Notes: generated from the letters alone by a model not told the origin. A stretch of 35,292 nucleotides of DNA from Acaryochloris sp. IP29b_bin.148 (GCF_028285565.1 NZ_JANQOY010000018.1:1-35292), one strand, 5' to 3'. Counted from the first letter of the stretch, positions 1 through 8,818 are shown. Translations and numbers: made by a program.

Positions 1-1
1 T

Positions 2-1252
2 AATATCGAAGGCAATAACCGACTCAAAACAGGCTATATTCGCAGCCGTTTAGAGCAAGGGGTAGATGAACCGCTCAACACCAACGATCTTGAAGATCAG
101 CTTCAGCTCTTAAAAGCCAACCCCCTATTAGACCAGATTGATGCAACTCTCCAAGCCGGAGAAGGTAAAGGAAAAAGTCAACTCAACGTCGAGGTGGATG
201 AGGCCAGTGCCCTCATTCTGGGAGCCAATATCGATAACTACACTACCCCCAGTACTGGGTCAGTGCGCACAGGCGTGAATGTCGGCACCCGCAACCTGAC
301 AGGCAATGGTGATAGTCTGTTTGTCTCCTATAACCGTTCCATCTCCGGGGGACTCAATACCATTGATGCCAGTTACACGATTCCTGTCAATGCAAAAGAC
401 GGCACCCTCCAACTGCGCACCATTATTCAGCGCAACAAAATCACCGAAGGTGACTTTGATGATTTAGATATTGACAGCGATTCTGAACGCTATAGTCTGA
501 GTTTTCGGCAGCCCTTAATCCGTAATCCCCGAGAAGAGTTTGCTCTGTCCTTAGGCTTTAGCCATCAACGCAGTCGGGGTTTTATCAATGCCGATGCACT
601 GCCAAATTTCTTGCGTCCTACCATCCCTGGGGCAGACGCAAATGGGGTTACCCGCACCAGTGTGTTTCAATTTGGGCAAGATTATACCCGTCGCGACCCC
701 AACGGTGTATGGGCACTCCGCTCTCAGTTTAATTTAGGGGTCGATATTGGAGCGACGTCAAATCCTGATCCCACTCCCGATGGTGAATTTTTTAGCTGGT
801 TGGCCCAAGCCCAGCGAGTGCAGCGACTGGGCAAGAATAATCTGCTAATTATGCAAGCGGACTTGCAACTGACCCCCGATAGTTTGTTGTCGTCCGAGCA
901 ATTTGTGATTGGGGGCGCTCAATCTGTGCGTGGCTATCGGCAAAATGCTCTGTCTGGGGATAATGGCTTTCGGTTCTCAATTGAAGATCGGATTGCCTTG
1001 GCCCATAACAAAGAAGGCAACCCGATCTTTCAAGTGGCCCCCTTTGCCGATCTAGGGGTGGTGTTTAATTCTGATAACCCCAATCAGATTGGAGATGATA
1101 ATTTTATTGTTGGCTTGGGGCTAGGGCTACTCTGGGAGCCTGTGCCAGGCTTGAATATTCGATTAGACTATGCACCCCCAATTATTGACTTGAATCGGGG
1201 TGATGACATTCAAGATCACGGTTTTTACTTTAGTCTCAACTATCAGCGGTGA
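2..1252 (+). CDS. Two-partner secretion outer-membrane transporter, ShlB/FhaC/HecB family (5' end missing)
   Basis: The reading frame is open from base 2, so the gene starts before the window; about 416 codons are visible. The first ~60 residues look like the end of a POTRA domain (LNTNDLEDQLQLLKANPLL, the usual helix of POTRA_2). The rest is a 16-strand-barrel-type domain with alternating polar and aromatic residues, including the ShlB signature region VIGGAQSVRGYRQN (the VRGY/F motif of loop L6) and a C-terminal strand ending in FYFSLNYQR, suitable for BAM recognition. Members of this family export large TpsA adhesins or haemolysins across the outer membrane. No TpsA partner is visible downstream, so it may lie upstream of the window. 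A stem-loop follows the stop codon. The family call is firm; the cargo is unknown. Confidence 0.9.
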   Translation, partial: NIEGNNRLKTGYIRSRLEQGVDEPLNTNDLEDQLQLLKANPLLDQIDATLQAGEGKGKSQLNVEVDEASALILGANIDNYTTPSTGSVRTGVNVGTRNLTGNGDSLFVSYNRSISGGLNTIDASYTIPVNAKDGTLQLRTIIQRNKITEGDFDDLDIDSDSERYSLSFRQPLIRNPREEFALSLGFSHQRSRGFINADALPNFLRPTIPGADANGVTRTSVFQFGQDYTRRDPNGVWALRSQFNLGVDIGATSNPDPTPDGEFFSWLAQAQRVQRLGKNNLLIMQADLQLTPDSLLSSEQFVIGGAQSVRGYRQNALSGDNGFRFSIEDRIALAHNKEGNPIFQVAPFADLGVVFNSDNPNQIGDDNFIVGLGLGLLWEPVPGLNIRLDYAPPIIDLNRGDDIQDHGFYFSLNYQR

Positions 1253-1264
1253 TCAACGTTGAGT

Positions 1265-1302
1265 TGCCAGACTCCCTACCATAAGTGGTGAGTCTGGTTG
1301 GC
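1265..1302 (+). terminator. Stem-loop after the transporter gene, possible terminator
   Basis: CCAGACTC at 1267-1274 pairs with GAGTCTGG at 1290-1297. Inner ACC/GGT pairing and outer TGCC/GGCA pairing extend the stem. It lies 15 bases after the stop and is followed only by a short AGTTTTA tract, so it could be a weak terminator or an RNA-stabilising hairpin. Confidence 0.45.
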
Positions 1303-1377
1303 AAGTTTTAGGACTCTCTTCCTTAGAGTCTGGGATATTTTGACCCATTGAAAATTTTTTAAAAAAGGACGTTCACT

Positions 1378-1710
1378 ATGCACAAATTACTACCAGTGTC
1401 CGTTGTAGCAACAGCACTTGCGACCTTCCCTCTATTATTAGAACCTCAGGCAGCTCTTGCAGACTGTAATACATTTGGCTGCTCGAAATCGAGCGTGGCA
1501 GAGTGTAATCCTTTCGGATGTCCTAATCCACCCGCTGGAGAAGCATGTACGCCGTTTGGATGCCCAGCGTCTCCAAGGGAGACAAATTCTGCTCAGGGCA
1601 ATCCCAATGAAACAGCAGAAGAAAAAAGCGATCGCATCTTGGCCTGTATGGAAAAACTGATGGGTGAAGGAATTAGTGAAGATGCTGCTGCAACAGCGTG
1701 CTCTGGCTAA
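1378..1710 (+). CDS. Small exported protein with three CxxFGC repeats
   Basis: 110 residues, with an AGGA ribosome site about 8 bases before the ATG. The first ~28 residues form a signal peptide (basic start, hydrophobic core, likely cleavage after ALA before DCNTFGC). The mature part has three repeats, CNTFGCS, CNPFGCP and CTPFGCP, spaced by about 15-17 residues of Ser/Pro/Glu-rich linker. A charged helical tail follows with two more cysteines (RILACMEKLMGEGISEDAA...AC). Eight cysteines in a protein that leaves the cytoplasm suggest disulfides or metal binding, but I do not recognise a named family. It lies just after the two-partner secretion transporter, in the same direction, with a hairpin between them. 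Its composition is unlike that gene. Confidence 0.8.
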   Translation: MHKLLPVSVVATALATFPLLLEPQAALADCNTFGCSKSSVAECNPFGCPNPPAGEACTPFGCPASPRETNSAQGNPNETAEEKSDRILACMEKLMGEGISEDAAATACSG

Positions 1711-1802
1711 TAGTCCACCCCCATTTCATGAATCAAAATATCCAACGGATTCAGTAGCGTTTCAGCCCTCAGGATCTCTTTCATCAATCAAATCTTCGGA
1801 TT

Positions 1803-1844
1803 AGCTACATAGTCTGGGATAAAACTCAGAGGGGTTTTGTAGCT
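1803..1844 (+). terminator. Hairpin after the CxxFGC gene, possible terminator
   Basis: AGCTAC (1803-1808) pairs with GTAGCT (1839-1844), and inside it AAAAC (1821-1825) pairs with GTTTT (1834-1838). The left arm has a 12-base internal loop. It lies between the end of the small gene and the end of the convergent gene at 1886, where a transcription stop would be useful. There is no clean U-tract, so the call is weak. Confidence 0.3.
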
Positions 1845-1885
1845 GAAAGTATTATTTGTAACACAACTGGAATTGTCATGTTGCA

Positions 1886-2650
1886 TCACCTTACCCTGAT
1901 TGATGGAAGACAATTCCTGAAAATATCCGCAATAACAACAATAGCCAATAGCATAATGCCAAAGATCAGCACCAGCGGTATAAATAGGAAGATGATCATC
2001 GGTAGACCTTCAAAACCCTCAATACCTGCTATGTCAAAGAAGAAGCGTTGGCCTTCTAAATATTGAACGGTTTTGCCATTCTGCCCTATGGCAAAAATTG
2101 CTTCGTAGTAGGGATAGTGATCGTTGGAGACCTGGTTCCCTCTAGCACTAATAAACGCTCGTTGTTGTTTCGATGCAGTTCTACCAATCATGATTACTCC
2201 CTCTAAGAAATGGTTGGTATAACCTTTCTCAGGAGTAGCAATAATCGGGGATTTTAGCATGGGGGCATACAACTCTAGGTCCTCTTGCAACTCGCGATCA
2301 AACGAAGCGGGTAACTTCTCCGTATCCTGCAAATAAAGCAAAAGACGTTCAGTCGGAGGCTGATCACGAGGGTCATAATGAGCTGAGATCTTTTGAGATG
2401 GATCGATCACAAACTTGCACTGTTTGGGAGTATCGCAGTCTGATGTTCGTACTGGAATTAACTGATTTACTTCTGTAATAGTCTGGGCAGACTTAAGCAA
2501 ACTTGGAGGCTCCAGTAGATAACCCCAATATTCATTAGTCATCCAAAGAGAGACACACAATGACAGGGAAATAACACCTAGAAAGTAGTACGGTGCAATC
2601 CTAGCTTTATTGCTTATGGCTTTGAACAACTTTTTTTTCCTAAATTTCAT
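1886..2650 (-). CDS. Hypothetical membrane protein with N- and C-terminal helices
   Basis: 254 residues starting at ATG 2650. A very basic N-terminus (MKFRKKKLFK) precedes a hydrophobic helix at about residues 20-38. A ~170-residue hydrophilic domain follows, with two cysteines close together (DCDTPKQC). A second strongly hydrophobic segment lies near residues 217-243 (MIIFLFIPLVLIFGIMLLAI). The layout predicts two membrane passes with the middle domain outside the cytoplasm. I do not recognise the family. Neighbours give no clear hint: a convergent small exported protein on one side and a dead LysR gene on the other. No strong ribosome site precedes the start. Confidence 0.7.
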   Translation of the reverse strand: MKFRKKKLFKAISNKARIAPYYFLGVISLSLCVSLWMTNEYWGYLLEPPSLLKSAQTITEVNQLIPVRTSDCDTPKQCKFVIDPSQKISAHYDPRDQPPTERLLLYLQDTEKLPASFDRELQEDLELYAPMLKSPIIATPEKGYTNHFLEGVIMIGRTASKQQRAFISARGNQVSNDHYPYYEAIFAIGQNGKTVQYLEGQRFFFDIAGIEGFEGLPMIIFLFIPLVLIFGIMLLAIVVIADIFRNCLPSIRVR

Positions 2651-2722
2651 AGAAATGGTCAGCCCTGAGGAGCCAAGTTCTTTAAAATTGCCATAATGCC
2701 CTCAAATTTAACTTTATTGCTG

Positions 2723-3041
2723 TTAAGCAACCTGGAATATCTCTTCGAGTTCACTTTCAGAGATTGCTACGCGTAATGGTCTAGGCATAAAGGAATCAAT
2801 AAGTAGCAACCATCCAACCCCATAATACAGGTCACACCTATACTGCATGGGTATTAGTCCCTTGGCTTCGCGAGTCGTAAATACAATGTCAATCTTGGCT
2901 TATTCCAGCCAAGTAACAAGTTGATCCAAATGGGTATCGTGTAGTTCTATCGTCACTTCTGGGTAGAGTTATCGGAAAGACTGCATCATTTTGAGAACCA
3001 TCTTCACCTACAGGGTGCAGAGCATGCCTAAGCTGACTTCG
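2723..3041 (-). pseudogene. Remnant of a LysR-type transcriptional regulator
   Basis: Read on the minus strand in one frame, 3041 down to 2723 gives a degraded LysR effector-binding domain. The fragments are MQSFR, stop, LYPEVTIELHDTHLDQLV, then TWLE, stop, AKIDIVFTTREAKG. This matches the family pattern in which a FxxxYPxVxxxLxxG strand-helix is followed by a D(I/V)xxxx strand. At least three in-frame stops interrupt it, the N-terminal HTH is not recognisable, and the rest is shorter than a normal LysR C-terminus. It points away from the Rieske-ThDP gene at 3226, the usual divergent position of a LysR regulator relative to its target. Confidence 0.6.
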
Positions 3042-3225
3042 TGAAATGGTCATACTCAGCATATTTTTAGGCAAACCTTGCCTACTTCATCACCGGACTT
3101 CAGCAAATTATCATCTGAATACGCCGCCCAACCTGCATACTCAGACTGGAGCCTATACGCCAGCATCAGCTTGGGCAAAAGTGCTGGTCCAGCCATCGCC
3201 GCTCGTTCCATAAGGAGTAAAGCCT

Positions 3226-5178
3226 ATGCCTGAGATAACCCTTCAGTGGTTTCGGGTCTTAGACCTAGACGAACTACCCGAAGGTCGGGTCAAAACCGTC
3301 GTCGCAGGTCATAAAAGCCTGGCCTTAACCCATCACCAAGGCCAGTATGGTGCCCTTGATAATCGCTGTCCCCATCAAGGTGGTCCTTTGGGTGAAGGCT
3401 CCATTGAAAATGGCCTGTTGCGCTGTCCTTGGCATGGGTGGGATTATTGCCCACTGACGGGGCAACCACCGGGTGACTTGGATGTCGATGATGCCCTCGA
3501 GACCTTCCCGGTGGAGGTGCGTAATGACGGGGTCTATGTGGGTTTACCTGTAGAAAAACCGCACATCCGCACCGTTAGCGATGTGATGGCTGAAACCATG
3601 GTGAATTGGGGCGTTACCCATGTGTTCGGCATGGTAGGCCATTCGAATTTAGGACTGGCTGATGCATTGCGCCGTCAGGAAGAACAGGGCAAGCTCACCT
3701 ATATTGGCATTCGCCATGAAGGAGCCGCGGCCTTTGCCGCCTCTGCCTATGCCAAACTCACGGGTACGCCCGCTGCTTGTTTAACCATTGCTGGCCCCGG
3801 TGCAACCAACCTGCTGACTGGGATGTGGGACGCCAAAGTCGATCGCGCTCCCATCTTGGCTTTAACTGGACAGGTCAACTCTCAAGTCTTGGGGACTGGC
3901 AACTTTCAAGAATGTGATCTATCCGCCGCCTTTAGTGGAGTTGCCGCTTGGAGTCAAACGGTTCTCAGTCACAGCAAGCATGCCGAATTGATGACCCTGG
4001 CGGTCAAGCATGCCCTTTTAGAACGCAATGTCTCTCACCTGATTTTCCCCGATGAGATTCAAGTTCAGCCTGCTGTTGATGTACCTGCGGCAACACCCAC
4101 CGGACGCATCACCCCGCTGCAAATCGCCCCACCCCCGGAGTCCTTACAGCAGGCCATTGACAAACTCAAACCATCTCGCCGTCCGGTCATTATTGTCGGC
4201 CATGGTGCCCGGTTTCATATGCCTGCAGTGATAGAACTCGCTGAACTGTTGGGCGCACCCGTCTTAACGACCTTTAAAGGGAAAGGGCAGATTGCCGATG
4301 ACCATCCTCTGGGATGCGGGGTATTAGGGCGCAGTGGTACTCCCATTGCTAGCTGGTTTATGAATGAAGCGGATGTGTTGCTGGTGTTGGGGGCTTCTTT
4401 TTCCAACCACACGGGCATCTATCCCGGTAAACCGATTATTCAGGTAGATTTTGATCCGCTGGCCCTAGGTAAATTTCATCCCATCGACGTACCTGTTTGG
4501 GGAGAAATTAGTATTGTAGTGGCGCAGCTCAAGACCGCCCTCACGGGACAGGTGAATACAGAAGATGTACAGTCTGAAATCGCCGAACGTTGGGCCATCT
4601 GGCGGGCAGAAAAAGCCCGTCGAGAGCTCGATAACCGAGGGGAAGGTCTGAACTCTGCTGCTATTTTTGCTGCCATGACCCGACAAGTACCCGCCAATGC
4701 AGTCATTGCTGTAGATGTAGGCAACAACACCTATTCCTTTGGCCGCTATTTTGAGTGTCAGGCCCAGTCCGTTTTAATGTCGGGATATCTCGGGTCCATC
4801 GGGTTTGCCTTCCCGGCTGCCATGGGCGCTTGGGCAGCTGCAGGACATCAACGCCCCATTGTTTCTGTGTCTGGAGATGGCGGATTTGGACAATATTTGG
4901 CGGAATTTACAACTGCCGTGAAGTACCAGATGAATATCACCCATATCCTCCTTCACAACGATCAGTTGGGCAAAATTTCTAAAGAGCAGCGAGCGGGGGA
5001 ATGGGATGTCTGGCAAACCTCCTTACACAATCCTGATTTTTGCCAATATGCTCAAAATTGCGGTGGATTCGGGATCCGAGTCACCCAACCAGACGAACTA
5101 GATGATGCCATAGCCCAGGCCCTTGCTTATCAGGGGCCTGCCCTCGTAGAAATGATGTCTGACCCAGAGTTGATTTAG
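3226..5178 (+). CDS. Rieske [2Fe-2S] - thiamine-diphosphate enzyme fusion
   Basis: 650 residues; AAGGAG sits 8 bases before the ATG. Residues 1-110 form a Rieske-type ferredoxin domain with the full cluster motif C48-P-H50, 16 residues, C67-P-W-H70. From about residue 113 a complete three-domain ThDP enzyme of the acetolactate synthase/pyruvate oxidase family follows. It has the PYR-domain glutamate that activates the cofactor (IRHEG, E165), a central domain near 290-430, and a PP domain with GDGG at 550-553 and the metal-ligand Asn near 578 (HND). The family decarboxylates 2-oxo acids. A Rieske domain fused in front is unusual and suggests electrons from the ThDP intermediate can leave through the cluster; that is inference. 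It is followed 52 bp later by a flavodoxin-fold protein, probably in one transcript. Confidence 0.9.
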   Translation: MPEITLQWFRVLDLDELPEGRVKTVVAGHKSLALTHHQGQYGALDNRCPHQGGPLGEGSIENGLLRCPWHGWDYCPLTGQPPGDLDVDDALETFPVEVRNDGVYVGLPVEKPHIRTVSDVMAETMVNWGVTHVFGMVGHSNLGLADALRRQEEQGKLTYIGIRHEGAAAFAASAYAKLTGTPAACLTIAGPGATNLLTGMWDAKVDRAPILALTGQVNSQVLGTGNFQECDLSAAFSGVAAWSQTVLSHSKHAELMTLAVKHALLERNVSHLIFPDEIQVQPAVDVPAATPTGRITPLQIAPPPESLQQAIDKLKPSRRPVIIVGHGARFHMPAVIELAELLGAPVLTTFKGKGQIADDHPLGCGVLGRSGTPIASWFMNEADVLLVLGASFSNHTGIYPGKPIIQVDFDPLALGKFHPIDVPVWGEISIVVAQLKTALTGQVNTEDVQSEIAERWAIWRAEKARRELDNRGEGLNSAAIFAAMTRQVPANAVIAVDVGNNTYSFGRYFECQAQSVLMSGYLGSIGFAFPAAMGAWAAAGHQRPIVSVSGDGGFGQYLAEFTTAVKYQMNITHILLHNDQLGKISKEQRAGEWDVWQTSLHNPDFCQYAQNCGGFGIRVTQPDELDDAIAQALAYQGPALVEMMSDPELI

Positions 5179-5230
5179 GCATTCTGGCTCAGCTTTACGT
5201 TTGAACACATACACCTATGCAAGAGGAATT

Positions 5231-5989
5231 ATGTCTGAACAGCTTACGAACATCACTCAGCACCAATGCCAACATGCTCCGGCCAAATATAACGATCTCA
5301 AAGCCCTCTTTCTCAACTGCACCCTAAATCGCACCCCCGTTTTATCTCATACCGAAGGGGTGATTAAGATTGCCCAAAGGATTTTTGAAGCCAATGGGGT
5401 GGAAACGAAGATTATTCGTCCCGTGGATTATGACATTCCGGCTGGCTTGGGCTTGGATATGTCCCAAACCGATGAATGGGATAAAGATGACTGGCCTCAA
5501 ATTCAAAAAGAGGTGGATGCCACGGATATTTTGGTGCTGTGTACCTCCGTATGGCTGGGGGAGAAAAGTTCCGTTTGTAACCGAGTTTTGGAGCGCATGT
5601 ATGGCTACACCCATCTCCTCAACGACAAAGGCCAATATCGAGATTACGGCAAAGTAGGCGCGACTTTGATTACAGGCAATGAGGATGGGGTGAAGCATTG
5701 CGCCATGAATATTCTGTTTTCCCTCTCCCATATTGGCTATACCATTCCACCCCAGGTGGATGCTGGATGGCTAGGAGAAGTCGGTCCCGGTCCGTCCTAT
5801 CTTGATCCAGGATCAGGGGGGCCAGAGAATGATTTCACAAACCGCAATACCACCTTCTTAGCCTGGAACTGTATGCATATGGCTCGCCTCCTCAAAGACA
5901 ATGGGGGGATTCCTGCCCACGGAAACTTACCAGATGCCTGGGATGCAGGGTGCAAAACGGACTTTAAGAATCCAGAGCATAAGCGCTAG
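5231..5989 (+). CDS. Flavodoxin-fold NAD(P)H-dependent FMN reductase-like protein
   Basis: 252 residues from ATG 5231, preferred because AGGA lies just upstream; an in-frame TTG at 5201 would add ten residues without a ribosome site. The core has the flavodoxin/WrbA-like pattern: a first strand KALFLNC leading to the FMN phosphate loop (TLNRTPVLSHTEG), a long helix, then ILVLCTSVWLGEKSSVCNRVLERM, where the isoalloxazine usually docks, and GKVGATLITGNEDG, the last core strand. Such proteins pass electrons between NAD(P)H and acceptors through FMN. Its place 52 bp after the Rieske-ThDP gene suggests it is that enzyme's electron partner. The biochemical substrate is unknown. Confidence 0.8.
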   Translation: MSEQLTNITQHQCQHAPAKYNDLKALFLNCTLNRTPVLSHTEGVIKIAQRIFEANGVETKIIRPVDYDIPAGLGLDMSQTDEWDKDDWPQIQKEVDATDILVLCTSVWLGEKSSVCNRVLERMYGYTHLLNDKGQYRDYGKVGATLITGNEDGVKHCAMNILFSLSHIGYTIPPQVDAGWLGEVGPGPSYLDPGSGGPENDFTNRNTTFLAWNCMHMARLLKDNGGIPAHGNLPDAWDAGCKTDFKNPEHKR

Positions 5990-6052
5990 AACTGGCTAGG
6001 GTATATCCTTCTAAGTTGGTGATGTTGAATGATTTAGCCTTCCCATAGCTGT

Positions 6053-7015
6053 CTACAATAGATCACAGGCTTCAGGCTTTAAATCGCGTTCCATCAAGGC
6101 TGCTACAGCTTCCTGAGGGGTGATATGGCCTTGGATTAATCGATGGACTTGACGAGCAATCGGTACTGGAATGCCTTCACGATTGGCTAACTCAATCAGC
6201 ACATGGGTCGTATTAACGCCTTCTGCCGTCCCTTGTAGTTCTGACAGGATTTCTGGCAGCAATTTTCCTTGTGCGAGTTGATAGCCTACTTGGTAGTTAC
6301 GGCTGAGAGGACTGGTACAGGTGGCGAGTAAATCGCCAAGTCCTGACAACCCCAAAAACGTTTCGGCCTGACCGCCTAAATGGGTTCCGACTCGGATCAT
6401 TTCTGGTAAAGCACGGGTAATCAAGGCTGAGCGAGCGTTGGTCCCTAAGTTTAAACCGTCACAAACACCGACTGCGATCGCAATCACATTTTTCAACGTC
6501 CCCCCTAGCTCCGTGCCAATTTGATCGGGGTTGGTATAAACGCGAAAATAATTCGAGGCCAACAGCTGTTGGACCGTTTCCATCGCGGCTGCATGGGGAC
6601 TCGCGACCACCGTTGCTGCGGGTAAGCCCTGATCGATTTCTTTGGATAAGTTGGGTCCCGATAAGACAACCACTGGATGTGCGGGGAAGGTAGTTTGCCA
6701 AATTTGTGAAGGCGTTCGTAGCGTTTGTGGATCTAGCCCTTTAGTGGCGCTGACCAAAATCGCAGAGGGAGAAAGGCGGGTGTTCTGTAGCTGAGCCGCG
6801 ACATCACGGATGCCTGTCATAGAGATAGCCACCACAATCACCTGGGCATGGGCAACACTCTCTGTAAGCGAGTATTGCCCTCGACGCGACCAAACGGTCA
6901 CGCGATGCTGATTAGCCCGAGCCAAGGCTGCCAAGGCCGATCCCCAAACGCCTGCGCCCAAAACGGTGATGTCTGCCGTTGTCGGTCTGGAAGCAGGATC
7001 GGGAGAGAAGGACAT
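6053..7015 (-). CDS. gpsA: Glycerol-3-phosphate dehydrogenase [NAD(P)+]
   Basis: 320 residues, normal for the family. The Rossmann loop GAGVWGSALA is at residues 20-29. SATKGLDP, SGPNLSKEI and GGTLKNVIAIAVG (catalytic Lys) follow in the expected order, with GLSGLGDLLATCTS and the C-terminal all-helical domain intact. It reduces dihydroxyacetone phosphate to sn-glycerol-3-phosphate for membrane lipid synthesis, in the cytoplasm. It is convergent with the flavodoxin-like gene (about 60 bp between stops, no clear terminator). The only oddity is a Pro/Ser/Thr-rich start of about 15 residues before the first strand. Confidence 0.96.
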   Translation of the reverse strand: MSFSPDPASRPTTADITVLGAGVWGSALAALARANQHRVTVWSRRGQYSLTESVAHAQVIVVAISMTGIRDVAAQLQNTRLSPSAILVSATKGLDPQTLRTPSQIWQTTFPAHPVVVLSGPNLSKEIDQGLPAATVVASPHAAAMETVQQLLASNYFRVYTNPDQIGTELGGTLKNVIAIAVGVCDGLNLGTNARSALITRALPEMIRVGTHLGGQAETFLGLSGLGDLLATCTSPLSRNYQVGYQLAQGKLLPEILSELQGTAEGVNTTHVLIELANREGIPVPIARQVHRLIQGHITPQEAVAALMERDLKPEACDLL

Positions 7016-7124
7016 AGGTCTAACAGCGGAGAGGCATGGAGCCGAGTTTGAACAGTGATGATATCTACGGATCAGATGGCCACTGCAATAGAACGAGAAC
7101 GAGTTCCAGCAAGGCGGGATTGCA

Positions 7125-8576
7125 CTAGTTTAAGGCTCCCAGCGTGGCAGCGGATGGATAGGCACGGCGATGTAGCGTTTCGTTAAAGGTATCCCATTGG
7201 GCTTGGGTCCATTGATGGCAGTCCATCGTTGCTGTTTGGACTTGGTCCATAAACGGCTGACGAAGGTGCTCATATTTTTCCAAAGTGGTTGCGATCGTAG
7301 GGTCCTGATCCCAGCCCTGTGCTGACATCAGCTGAGCGATCAATGTACCAATGACGGCGGCATCTTCAAATCCTTGATTCACGCCTTGGGCCATAAACGG
7401 AGGCATGGCATGGGCCGCATCCCCCACTAGAATCACTCGTCCATGACGCCAAGGTGAGTAACCCTTATTTTGAGGATTGACGGGATGCATATAAAACGGA
7501 CGCAGAGAGAGTCGCTCTGGATGGGATAAACCAACGAGATGGGTAAAGAGAGGTGGAAACTCAGCCTTCTGTAGCGTTTCTATCCCTAAGCTGAGAATCT
7601 CAGAGGGTGATTTATGCTGCCAAGCCTCACGTGTGAACGGCGCATACAGGAGATAAACGACCGTATTGTTTGGCAGTCGAATCAACAATAACCGGAGTCT
7701 TTTTAGGTCGGGGAAATTAAGATCGTCCGCATTATTATGGACGGTAATAATGCGAGCCTCTTTCATATACTGGGTCACGAGTGTTTCCATCATCGAACTA
7801 GAGACTCCCTGTAGGGTTGAGCTAATGGCTGCAAAACCCGAATATTGAGGTTTGGCCCATTGCTTTAATCCTGGTTGGTTATAAAGGACTTGGCGAATCG
7901 TTGAGTTGATGCCATCAGCGGCAATCACTAACCTGGCGTAAAACGATGGGTGATCAGTGCCTTGAGGGTCTTGAGTTAATCCAGCAGTGTCTTGCTTGGA
8001 TTGCGCCATTTCCCAATGGGCAAATGGGTTGGTCGAGATCCCTGTATCTGAAATCACATCCACTCTGACTCTGCCTACTTCTTCTGCCAGATCAACACAG
8101 CGATGGTTGGCTTGGACAAGCTCTGAGGGGAGTAAACGTCTCAACGCTGTTTGCAAATTAAACCACGATACATTGACCCGTCCTTCGCCATAGCGATCAA
8201 ACCAGCTTTGAAAGTCCGTAGGAAAGGACCGTGTCGTCTCGCCCTGAACGTTAATTTGACGCCATCGGTTTTTCGGCGGGTGTGCCGATTGGTCTGGACA
8301 ACCGGAAGATGTCGGAGCTGGATCGCCTTTGAAGGCAGCCTCGGTGATGTGCTCGTACGCTTCAGAATCGATATATTTGATGGCCCTTAAGCCATTAGGG
8401 AGGAGATCAAGACCTTGACCAACGTTGCGAAACTCACGAGTTTGATCAATGACTCGAATATTATGAATGCCACGCTTGTATAGTGCGATCGCGGTTGCCA
8501 ATCCCACTGGACCCGCCCCTACAATCAACACATCATAGATATGCCTTGGCGCACTAGCGTTATTGTCATTCTTCAT
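7125..8576 (-). CDS. FAD-dependent aromatic-ring-type monooxygenase (PHBH/UbiH fold)
   Basis: About 483 residues from ATG 8576; an in-frame TTG at 8588 would add four. All three class A flavin monooxygenase motifs are present: GXGXXG (VGAGPVGLATAIALYKRG), the DG motif (LVIAADGINSTIRQ) and the GD motif (ILVGDAAHAMPPFMAQGVNQG). These enzymes hydroxylate aromatic or related substrates using NAD(P)H, FAD and oxygen. The MPPFMAQG loop resembles salicylate- or zeaxanthin-epoxidase-like members more than UbiH, but I cannot name a substrate. The C-terminal ~70 residues are family-typical helices. It stands alone, about 110 bp after gpsA's start on the same strand. Confidence 0.85.
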   Translation of the reverse strand: MKNDNNASAPRHIYDVLIVGAGPVGLATAIALYKRGIHNIRVIDQTREFRNVGQGLDLLPNGLRAIKYIDSEAYEHITEAAFKGDPAPTSSGCPDQSAHPPKNRWRQINVQGETTRSFPTDFQSWFDRYGEGRVNVSWFNLQTALRRLLPSELVQANHRCVDLAEEVGRVRVDVISDTGISTNPFAHWEMAQSKQDTAGLTQDPQGTDHPSFYARLVIAADGINSTIRQVLYNQPGLKQWAKPQYSGFAAISSTLQGVSSSMMETLVTQYMKEARIITVHNNADDLNFPDLKRLRLLLIRLPNNTVVYLLYAPFTREAWQHKSPSEILSLGIETLQKAEFPPLFTHLVGLSHPERLSLRPFYMHPVNPQNKGYSPWRHGRVILVGDAAHAMPPFMAQGVNQGFEDAAVIGTLIAQLMSAQGWDQDPTIATTLEKYEHLRQPFMDQVQTATMDCHQWTQAQWDTFNETLHRRAYPSAATLGALN

Positions 8577-8818
8577 GGCTTTTTGCAATTATTGGCTTGA
8601 GTAAGCCTTGAACCTCATTGCTCTCAGCATAGAAGGACCTGTTACAGCCAGCAATCAGTAAAATCGCCATGCGAATGCAGGCCGTAAATTAGCACATTGA
8701 ATAGGGTCTTGGCCTTGAAATCTGAGCGTACTATTCATTGCTTAAGTAGAGACCTGAAATAGTCGTAAAGCCTCAGAGCTTAACTGAATGGGTGATTAGC
8801 TTTCTTTACAAGACTCTG

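Noticed and set aside
3075..3233. Plus-strand open frame running into the Rieske-ThDP start
   Set aside because: It reads protein-like for ~45 codons but has no start codon with a ribosome site, contains the ribosome site of the next gene, and I recognise no family; it may be a relic.
5342..5731. 129-codon minus-strand frame inside the flavodoxin-like gene
   Set aside because: Shadow of a well supported gene; no family pattern.
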